Shown here one piece after another: positions 56,918-64,000 of a DNA stretch of 64,000 nt (positions are counted from its first letter, which is position 1; every line of letters begins with the position of its first letter). The stretch is from Mucilaginibacter sp. (GTDB taxonomy: Bacteria > Bacteroidota > Bacteroidia > Sphingobacteriales > Sphingobacteriaceae), in NCBI GenBank assembly GCA_031292485.1, contig JARLHA010000042.1, positions 1 to 64,000 on the forward strand, read 5' to 3'. The position numbers and the translations under genes are program-made. The notes beneath the pieces were generated by a model. The model did no database searches, had not been told where the DNA came from, and saw nothing but the letters and a program-made list of their open reading frames with translations.

Positions 56918-59900
56918 ATGCAATTTAAAAATTTACTTAAAGTAAGTTTGCTTGCCTTGTTTTGTTTTTTTGTGGTGCCTGCAATGGCGCAAAATAAAAC
57001 GATTACAGGTAAAGTAACCGACTCAAAAGATGGTTCGCCTTTAATAGGCGCATCAATTTCAGCAAAAGGCTCAACAGCAGGCGCCATTACCGACATTAAC
57101 GGTGCGTTTAAACTATCTGTTCCTGCCTCAACAACAACCCTTGCAGTATCGTATATCGGGTATGTTGCAAAAGATGTTTTAATTACATCCGATGTCGTTA
57201 ATGTATCACTCGATGCCAATAACAATGCACTTAATGAAGTGTTGGTTGTTGGTTATGGTACAGTACGGAAAAAGGATGCTACCGGCGCGGTGGTGAAAGT
57301 TAACTCCGCTGACTTTGTGCAGGGTGTTACCACTGACCCATTACAGCAGTTACAGGGTAAAGCAGCCGGCGTGGTAGTAGCTACAACCAATGGAGACCCT
57401 AACGGTGGGTTAACTGTTCGTATACGTGGTACTGTTTCGCTTACCGGTGGTAACGATCCATTGTACGTTATTGACGGTGTGGAAGGCGCTGATCCGCGTG
57501 CACTTTCGCCAAACGATGTAGAATCATTTGACATTTTGAAAGATGCGTCATCAGCTGCCATTTATGGTTCACGTGCTGCCGGCGGTGTTATCATGATCAC
57601 CACCAAACAAGGTAAAGCTGGTAAAGCACAGGTAACATTTAATACTTATGTTGCTTCCGAATCCGCTGAGCATTTGATGGATTTTGCTAATGCTTCCCAG
57701 TATTTATCAATGTTCCAGTCGTTCTACGGCCACCCAATGGCGTTGTTTAACCCGGCATCTCCGTCAACAACCAGTAACCAGGGCGCAAATACCAATTGGT
57801 TTAAAACGTTATTGCGCACAGGGCTTACCCATAATGAAAACCTTGCAGTTGCTGGTGGTACCGATAAGAGCCACTACCGGGCATCGGTAACTTATACTGA
57901 TCAACAGGGTATCGCGCTAGCGTCTGAAAGAAAAGACCTGAACGCCCGTTTTAACTTTGATCAGAAAACGCTTGATGATAAGTTGCTGATCACGATGAAT
58001 TTGCAGGCAACGCATACCAATTCAAACTATACCGATTACAACGCTTTTTCTGATGCGGCGTTTGTTCCATCTGTGATCAGCGAATATGACCCGCTTAATC
58101 CCGGTCACTATCAATATATCAACAATACTGACGAAACAAACCCTGTTCCTCACTTAACTGACGTTACCAATGTAGGCGCAGTTAATAAAATGAGCGGTAA
58201 CTTACGTTTGGATTATACTTTGGCAAAAGGTTTAGTGATCAGCCCGTTTGCGAACGGATCGCTGGGCAATGCCAGTTATAACCTTTACTTGCCTCCATCA
58301 AATTTGTTGAGTTCTGTAACTGACCAGCTTAATTATACGCTTAACCAGACTACAGTTCCGGGCGAGCTTATTACTGACGGCGATGTAGACAAAAGTTCAA
58401 CTGCAGACTACACCGTTACTTATGGCATATACGCGAATTACAAAACAACCTTTGGAAAAAGCCGGTTAAATTTATTGGGCGGTTACGAAGGTAACCAGTT
58501 TAATAATACAGGCTTAAGGGTTGCCGCGCACAATTTTAATGATATTACCGGTTTGCCGAATGAAAATATCGGTGCAGCAAACCAGGTTACCTCACAGGAC
58601 ATAGCATCTTTTGATCGCGGATTTACATTGCAATCTTATTTTGGCCGTGCTGAATATAATTTTAACGATAAATATTATATTACAGGTAACGTAAGGTATG
58701 ATTATTCAAACAAATTAGGTTTAAACAACCAATCTTCAGTTTTCCCTTCTGTAGACGCTGCATGGGTAGTAAGCAATGAAGACTTTTTGAAACAAACCAC
58801 CTGGCTTACTTCCTTAAAATTAAGAGGTGGTTGGGGTAAAGTAGGCGACCAGAGCGCTATTGACCCTTACAAATCACAATTCTTATTCGGTTCAACAGGT
58901 ACGGTTTATTACGACGGTGCTTCTCAAACCTGGTTGACAAGTAACTTTTCGACCCAAAACCAAAATGATAATTTGAAATGGGAAACAGTAACTACTACTG
59001 ACCTGGGAGTTGATTTTAGCTTATTCCAGGGCCGTTTAACAGGTAATGTGGATTATTACAACAAGACAACCAACAACCTGCTGTTCGACTATACCGTGCC
59101 AACAGGCGGTCAGTATTTTGTTGGAACCATTTTGGCTAACGTAGGTACCATGACCAACAAAGGTTTTGAATTCAGCTTAAATGGAGCTATTGTAAAAAGC
59201 AAAGATTTTTCGTGGAACGCGGGCGTTAACGTTTCTATCAACCGAAACAAAATCGTTAGCCTTTCTGGTTCACTTAATAATACCCAATTTAATGTTACCC
59301 AATCACAGGTTGGTTCAACCGGTGGTTTAGGAATCAGTGGTGCTGTTTCTCAAATCGGCTATTTAAAAGTTGGTTATCCTATTGGTACTTTGTTGTTGCC
59401 TGAGTATGCCGGCCAATATTCGGGTCCGGTTGCTGCAGATAAAGGGCATCAGGAATTTTATTACAACCATAATGGTAAAAGAGATACTACCAGCAATATA
59501 GGCTCTCTGAACATGGCTGATGATGGTACCGGCGACAGGAAGTTTTATACCACTGACCCTAAATTTACATACGGCATCAGTAACAACTTTACCTACAAGC
59601 ATTTCGATCTGGTGATCTTCCTTCGCGGACAATACGGAAGCAAAGGCTTTAACCAAAATGACATGAACTTTACCAGTTTGCAAAAATTAGGTACCTATGC
59701 TGTTTTGGCGAGCGCCGCCAGCCAGGGTATTACCAGCTCGTCTGAACCGTCTTCCTACTTCTTAGAAAGCACTTCGTTCCTGAAGGTTCAAAATGCTACT
59801 TTAGGCTATACCTTTAAAATAAGTGAAAATAAATATATTGATAAGTTGCACATATATGTTGCGGGCAATAACCTTTACACCTTCACCAGCTACAAAGGGA

Positions 59901-60007
59901 TCGACCCTGAGTTAACTACTGCCGGCGGTCAAACAGGTATTGACCAGGCTATCGCTTACCCACGTACCCGCGAATTATCATTTGGCGTTAATCTTACACT
60001 TAAATAA
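56918..60007 (+). CDS. SusC/RagA TonB-dependent receptor without STN
   Basis: A 1029-aa outer-membrane importer. A signal peptide (LLALFCFFVVPAMAQ) leads to the carboxypeptidase-like domain at about 28-105 (ITGKVTDSKDGSPLIGASIS), then the plug (LNEVLVVGYGTVRKKDATGA; GNDPLYVIDGVEGADPRALS; AIYGSRAAGGVIMITTKQGK) and the barrel. It lacks the STN domain of the other SusC, so it does not use FecR signalling and fits control by the upstream DUF6377 regulator. susD starts 16 bp later. Substrate candidates are fructans or glucosides, given GH32, GH13 and trehalase nearby. Confidence 0.96.
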   Translation: MQFKNLLKVSLLALFCFFVVPAMAQNKTITGKVTDSKDGSPLIGASISAKGSTAGAITDINGAFKLSVPASTTTLAVSYIGYVAKDVLITSDVVNVSLDANNNALNEVLVVGYGTVRKKDATGAVVKVNSADFVQGVTTDPLQQLQGKAAGVVVATTNGDPNGGLTVRIRGTVSLTGGNDPLYVIDGVEGADPRALSPNDVESFDILKDASSAAIYGSRAAGGVIMITTKQGKAGKAQVTFNTYVASESAEHLMDFANASQYLSMFQSFYGHPMALFNPASPSTTSNQGANTNWFKTLLRTGLTHNENLAVAGGTDKSHYRASVTYTDQQGIALASERKDLNARFNFDQKTLDDKLLITMNLQATHTNSNYTDYNAFSDAAFVPSVISEYDPLNPGHYQYINNTDETNPVPHLTDVTNVGAVNKMSGNLRLDYTLAKGLVISPFANGSLGNASYNLYLPPSNLLSSVTDQLNYTLNQTTVPGELITDGDVDKSSTADYTVTYGIYANYKTTFGKSRLNLLGGYEGNQFNNTGLRVAAHNFNDITGLPNENIGAANQVTSQDIASFDRGFTLQSYFGRAEYNFNDKYYITGNVRYDYSNKLGLNNQSSVFPSVDAAWVVSNEDFLKQTTWLTSLKLRGGWGKVGDQSAIDPYKSQFLFGSTGTVYYDGASQTWLTSNFSTQNQNDNLKWETVTTTDLGVDFSLFQGRLTGNVDYYNKTTNNLLFDYTVPTGGQYFVGTILANVGTMTNKGFEFSLNGAIVKSKDFSWNAGVNVSINRNKIVSLSGSLNNTQFNVTQSQVGSTGGLGISGAVSQIGYLKVGYPIGTLLLPEYAGQYSGPVAADKGHQEFYYNHNGKRDTTSNIGSLNMADDGTGDRKFYTTDPKFTYGISNNFTYKHFDLVIFLRGQYGSKGFNQNDMNFTSLQKLGTYAVLASAASQGITSSSEPSSYFLESTSFLKVQNATLGYTFKISENKYIDKLHIYVAGNNLYTFTSYKGIDPELTTAGGQTGIDQAIAYPRTRELSFGVNLTLK

Positions 60008-60023
60008 CTATAAATTTTAGTAT

Positions 60024-61568
60024 ATGAAAAAGAAACAATTATTAATCACTACGGCAATCCTTCTGGGGCTTAGCGTTTTTTCTTGTAAAAAACAAATAAA
60101 CCCTGCTGAAGATACCGTAGTTAAGACTGCCGCTGCCGGCAGTACTTCGTACCTTAAATCGATAGTTTTGGGTACTTATACCAAACTGCAGGGTTTAACA
60201 GGTAATAACGCCATGTTACTTACCGCTGAAGAAACAGGTGATGGTTTGATCGTTCCGGGTCGTATTGGTGGCGACTGGGCCGACGGCGGTGTTTGGCAAC
60301 AGTTATGGCTGCACAATTATCCTGCGTCACATGGTAATATTTCGGGTGCATGGGATAATGCTTACAGCACTATCGGCGCCATAAACATTACCATAAACCT
60401 TTTACAAGGTATTCCTTCAACGCCCGCAACTGTTTATTCAATTGCTGAGTTAAAAACGCTGAGGGATTACTTTTACTATTTATTGCTTACAAACTTCGGG
60501 AATGTACCGCTTATTATATCGTCAAGTACCGATGCCAGTACCGTAACCAATCCTTCAGGTTCAAATGTTACCGTTTTTAACTATTTAATTACCGAGTTAA
60601 AAGCAGACGCGCCTATTTTAAGTGCTAAAACACCGGCACAGGATGGCAGCCAGTACGGCAGGTTGAACAAATGGGGGGCTTACTTTTTGTTGGCTAAATT
60701 ATATCTGAATCAAAATATGATCACTGGTACCACTGATAACAGCGGGTACACTGCCTGCTCGGCTTATTGCGATTCAATTATGACTGCAGGTTACTCTTTG
60801 TCAGGTAATTTCCTTGATAACTTTTCGAGCAACAACACAGGGTCTCCGGAAAACATTTGGGTAATCCCTTATGATCACGTTTACGCAGGCGGTTTGCAAA
60901 TTCAAATGATGACCATGCACTATAACCAGGCAGCAAAATATGGCTGGGGAAGTACTGGCGGACCATGGAACGGTTTCTGCGCGAATGCTGACTTTTATAA
61001 GACTTTCGACAATGCCGATTCCCGCAAAAAAGGATGGATGTCAGGTATTCAATATGCAACCGACGGCGTAACACCGTTAACAACACGCGGAAGCGATAGT
61101 TCATTGGTTTTGAACTTCAGGCCCCAGGTTTCAAGTTTGTATACTGCTACAGAATATGACGGTGTACGCCAGCAAAAATGGCAACTTACCCCTGGCAATG
61201 CAAGCCAGGATGCTGACTGGGCTTTGTTCCGTTACTCAGATGTATTGTTAATGAAAGCCGAATGCCAGATGCGTTTAGGAAATGCTGCTGCTGCTTTAAC
61301 CTATACTGCCCCGGTTAGGCTAAGGGCAGGTGTAGCTAATTTTTCATCTGAGGCATTCAATTTAGATTCATTATTAGCTGAAAGAGGCCGTGAATTTGTT
61401 TGGGAAGGCTGGAGAAGAGAAGATTTGATCCGTTTCGGGCACTTTGGTGATAAGAAACAATTCAAACCTGCTGCTGATGCTGATAAACATTGGGCGTTAT
61501 TCCCAATCCCAACTGAAGCACACCAAAAAGATCCTAACTTAATTCAAAACCCGGGCTATACCTGGTAG
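60024..61568 (+). CDS. SusD/RagB-type outer-membrane lipoprotein
   Basis: A 514-aa surface lipoprotein (lipobox SVFSC, Cys21) that works with the SusC barrel. It has the main RagB/SusD layout: an N-terminal TPR part (LKTLRDYFYYLLLTNFGNVP near 148) and a C-terminal region with LLMKAECQMRLGNAAAALTY and LLAERGREFVWEGWRREDLI, then FPIPTEAHQKDPNLIQNPGY. The end is classical for the family. A perfect hairpin terminator follows at 61590-61624. Confidence 0.95.
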   Translation: MKKKQLLITTAILLGLSVFSCKKQINPAEDTVVKTAAAGSTSYLKSIVLGTYTKLQGLTGNNAMLLTAEETGDGLIVPGRIGGDWADGGVWQQLWLHNYPASHGNISGAWDNAYSTIGAINITINLLQGIPSTPATVYSIAELKTLRDYFYYLLLTNFGNVPLIISSSTDASTVTNPSGSNVTVFNYLITELKADAPILSAKTPAQDGSQYGRLNKWGAYFLLAKLYLNQNMITGTTDNSGYTACSAYCDSIMTAGYSLSGNFLDNFSSNNTGSPENIWVIPYDHVYAGGLQIQMMTMHYNQAAKYGWGSTGGPWNGFCANADFYKTFDNADSRKKGWMSGIQYATDGVTPLTTRGSDSSLVLNFRPQVSSLYTATEYDGVRQQKWQLTPGNASQDADWALFRYSDVLLMKAECQMRLGNAAAALTYTAPVRLRAGVANFSSEAFNLDSLLAERGREFVWEGWRREDLIRFGHFGDKKQFKPAADADKHWALFPIPTEAHQKDPNLIQNPGYTW

Positions 61569-61589
61569 AATCAATTGTGCTGATATTTT

Positions 61590-61624
61590 AATGGAGTAGT
61601 AATTTAAATTACTACTCCATTTTT
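61590..61624 (+). terminator. Perfect hairpin terminator after susD
   Basis: AATGGAGTAGTAATTT pairs perfectly with AAATTACTACTCCATT and is followed by a T run. This mirrors the other locus, where a terminator also separates susD from the FG-GAP gene. Confidence 0.92.
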
Positions 61625-61648
61625 AGTTCTATATATTTGATGTTATAA

Positions 61649-64000
61649 ATGAAAACACACCAATCCAAACTCGTATTCCTTATCCTGTCCGTTTTCTGTT
61701 TTTCCTGTCACAATGAAAATGAATTTAAAAAGGAAGATGCCCTTTTTCAATTAATGCCATCAACCCAAACGGGTATATCGTTTAACAACAAAGTAGTTGA
61801 TGATGGCGAGTTTAACGTATTTAACTACCGCAATTTTTACAACGGTGGGGGTGTGGCCATTGGCGATATAAACAATGATGGTAAACCGGATATTTTTTTT
61901 ACATCAAACCAGGGTGATTGTAAACTTTATATCAATAAAGGAAACTGGAAATTTGAGGATGTTACCGCTAAGTCAGGACTAAATGCTTATCACAGGTGGC
62001 ATACAGGCGTTACAATGGTCGACATTAATGGGGACGGCTGGCTGGATATTTACATCTGTAACAGCGGCGGACTGGGCAATGCCGACAGGGCGAACGAATT
62101 ATATATCAACCAGAAAGACGGCACATTTAAGGAAGAAGCTGCAAAATATGGCCTGGCTGATAAAGGTTTAGGCACCCAGGCCATATTTTTTGACTACGAC
62201 CACGATGGCGACCTGGATTGTTTTATATTAAACAACAGTTACCGGCCGATAGAGAGTTTTGGATACAACAAGGAGCTGAGGAATATTCGCGATCCGCAAA
62301 ATGGGGATCGTTTGTACCGGAATGATAACGGAAAATTTGTTGACGTGAGCGCCGAAGCAGGGATTTATGGCAGCGAAATTGGTTTTGGTTTAGGCGTGGC
62401 TGCGGGCGATCTGTTTAATACCGGGTGGGATGATATGTACATTTCAAACGATTTTTTTGAGCACGACTATTTGTACCGGAACCAGCATAATGGCAAATTC
62501 AATGAAATAAGTAACGAAGCGTTGGGGCACATGAGCCTTTCGTCGATGGGATCGGATATGGCGGATATCAATAACGATGGTTTGCTTGATATGTTTACCA
62601 CCGACATGCTGCCCGAAAATGATTATCGCTTAAAAACCACTACTAAGTTTGACGAGTTTGACGTGTATGCTGCCAAATTCAGGAGCGATTTTCATCACCA
62701 GTTTACCAAAAACTGTTTACAGTTGAATAATGGAGATGGTACCTTTAGTGAGATCGCTGACCTTGCAGGGGTAAATGCTACCGACTGGAGCTGGGGAGCC
62801 CTTTGTTTTGACTTTAACAATGATGGATGGAAAGATGTTTTTGTGAGCAATGGTATAAGCCGTGATTTAACTGATCAGGATTTCCTTACTTATTTTGGCA
62901 GTGACGAAGTAAAGAGTGAGATTAAAAATGGAGGTTTTAAAGCAAAGGCACTTTTAGATAAGATGCCGAAAACGCCAATAAGCAGTTATGGGTTTGTAAA
63001 TCAAAAGAACCTGCAATTTAAAAATGAAACCATTCCGCTTGGGTTTACCACGGCGGGCTTTAGCAACGGCGCAGCTTATGGCGACCTTGATGGTGACGGC
63101 GACCTTGACCTGGTAGTGAATAATGAAAACGGGGTGGCTTTCATTTATAGAAATATGACTGAAGAGCGAACCCATGCCCATTACCTGAAAATTAATTTAA
63201 AGGGCAGCGGCTTGAATACCTTCGGTATTGGCGCAAAAGTTACCGTTTATACCAATAGTATGCAGCAATTGCTGGAGCAGCAACCAACCCGCGGTTTTGA
63301 AAGCAGCAGCGAGCCGGTTTTAAACTTTGGCATGGGAAAATATAAAAAAGCAGATAGCCTGAAGGTAATATGGCCGAATATGAAGATGCAGCTATTAAAA
63401 AATATAAATGCTGATGCCACTATTACTTTAAAGCAAACCGATGCCGGCCTTGTTTTTAAACCAGCCGCCCCGAACACGAAGCCGTTATACAAAAATAGTA
63501 CAGCAACAAGCTTTAAAGGTGATATCTATCATAAGGAAAACGATTATAAAGACTTTGATGAACAGCGGCTGATCCCCAAAATGCTGTCAACAGAAGGGCC
63601 AAAACTTGCTGTTGCTGATGTGGACGGAGATGGGCTTGAAGATTTTTTTGTAGGTAGTGCAACCGGGGATACTGCGAAGCTTTTTATTCAACAGCCTAAC
63701 GGGAATTTTATCCGGAAGAACGAGTTTGCCTTTGCCCAGGATAAAAACAGCGAAAATATTGGCGCATTGTTTTTTGATGCCGGTCATAGCGGCAAAAAAG
63801 ATCTCGTAGTCGTGTCCGGCGGTAACATGGAAAAAGAAGGCTCGATTGATCTGCTTGCCCGTTTTTATACAAATGACGGCAAAGGCAATTTTACACGCAA
63901 ATACAACGGTTGGCCTTTGGTTTCTATCAACGCATCATGCGTAAGGCTGAACAATAATAATGGCGACCTGTTTATCGGTGCACGTAGTGTACCGGGAACA
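61649..64000 (+). CDS. FG-GAP/VCBS repeat lipoprotein with UnbV domain (partial, right edge)
   Basis: The frame from the ATG at 61649 stays open for 784 codons to the end of the window, so the 3' part is missing. Lipobox FCFSC gives Cys20. Nine calcium-type repeats are visible (DINNDGKPDIFF, DINGDGWLDIYI, DYDHDGDLDCFI, DINNDGLLDMFT, DFNNDGWKDVFV, DLDGDGDLDLVV, DVDGDGLEDFFV and others), and a UnbV/ASPIC motif (DSLKVIWPNMKMQ) lies at about 558-590. It is the third paralogue in the window and, like the second, follows a susCD pair behind a terminator. By comparison with the others, about 330-430 residues are likely to be outside. Confidence 0.88.
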   Translation, partial: MKTHQSKLVFLILSVFCFSCHNENEFKKEDALFQLMPSTQTGISFNNKVVDDGEFNVFNYRNFYNGGGVAIGDINNDGKPDIFFTSNQGDCKLYINKGNWKFEDVTAKSGLNAYHRWHTGVTMVDINGDGWLDIYICNSGGLGNADRANELYINQKDGTFKEEAAKYGLADKGLGTQAIFFDYDHDGDLDCFILNNSYRPIESFGYNKELRNIRDPQNGDRLYRNDNGKFVDVSAEAGIYGSEIGFGLGVAAGDLFNTGWDDMYISNDFFEHDYLYRNQHNGKFNEISNEALGHMSLSSMGSDMADINNDGLLDMFTTDMLPENDYRLKTTTKFDEFDVYAAKFRSDFHHQFTKNCLQLNNGDGTFSEIADLAGVNATDWSWGALCFDFNNDGWKDVFVSNGISRDLTDQDFLTYFGSDEVKSEIKNGGFKAKALLDKMPKTPISSYGFVNQKNLQFKNETIPLGFTTAGFSNGAAYGDLDGDGDLDLVVNNENGVAFIYRNMTEERTHAHYLKINLKGSGLNTFGIGAKVTVYTNSMQQLLEQQPTRGFESSSEPVLNFGMGKYKKADSLKVIWPNMKMQLLKNINADATITLKQTDAGLVFKPAAPNTKPLYKNSTATSFKGDIYHKENDYKDFDEQRLIPKMLSTEGPKLAVADVDGDGLEDFFVGSATGDTAKLFIQQPNGNFIRKNEFAFAQDKNSENIGALFFDAGHSGKKDLVVVSGGNMEKEGSIDLLARFYTNDGKGNFTRKYNGWPLVSINASCVRLNNNNGDLFIGARSVPGT

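Overview
The window looks like a chromosomal segment of a Bacteroidota soil or plant-associated bacterium of the Sphingobacteriaceae, most like Mucilaginibacter or Pedobacter. This is inferred from gene content, not from a database match. The indicators are two SusC/SusD pairs, an ECF sigma/FecR pair, a DUF6377-type regulator, large FG-GAP/VCBS lipoproteins, many secreted glycosidases, mostly weak Shine-Dalgarno sites and one good match to the Bacteroidota -33/-7 promoter. No rRNA, tRNA or CRISPR array was seen.

Layout: (1) 1-1780 is most of a group II intron with its RT/maturase; the 5' end lies outside the window. (2) 2220-5837 is a large FG-GAP/UnbV lipoprotein. It converges on a minus-strand operon (13768 to 5941) of GH29 fucosidase, GH2 mannosidase-type enzyme, FucP-type sugar/H+ symporter and GH92 alpha-mannosidase, a set suited to trimming fucosylated mannose-rich glycans. 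(3) 14153-25894 is a regulated uptake locus: ECF sigma, FecR anti-sigma, STN-containing SusC, SusD, a second FG-GAP/UnbV protein and a translationally coupled vanadium-haloperoxidase/PAP2-type enzyme. (4) 26025-36368 is mixed: a YncE-propeller/phosphoesterase lipoprotein, an LLM flavin oxidoreductase, a GNAT-like gene pair lying between the LLM gene and a second LLM 3' remnant, a YARHG lipoprotein, tiny ORFs, a large AT-rich protein with a zinc ribbon and a putative PD-(D/E)XK nuclease site, and an O-methyltransferase. (5) 36423-37025 is a MITE-like element with about 100-bp inverted ends. (6) 37176-43119 (minus) holds a Tat-exported phosphocholine-type phospholipase C and a three-gene phosphonate-type cassette (PhnX-like HAD hydrolase, 12-TM transporter, TIGR03364-type flavoprotein). 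(7) 43468-48584 is a group 3b [NiFe]-hydrogenase (sulfhydrogenase-type) operon with an embedded cyclic-nucleotide-binding protein and its own maturation protease, facing an Rrf2 regulator. (8) 49119-64000 is a sugar locus: GH13, GH32, GH37 trehalase, DUF6377 regulator, SusC, SusD and a third FG-GAP/UnbV lipoprotein cut by the window end.

The recurring theme is an outer-membrane SusC/SusD importer with a giant FG-GAP/UnbV propeller protein encoded directly downstream. This happens twice, and a third propeller gene sits beside the fucose/mannose operon. The least explained item is the 792-aa zinc-ribbon/nuclease-like protein at 33055-35433. All family assignments rest on motifs read by eye.
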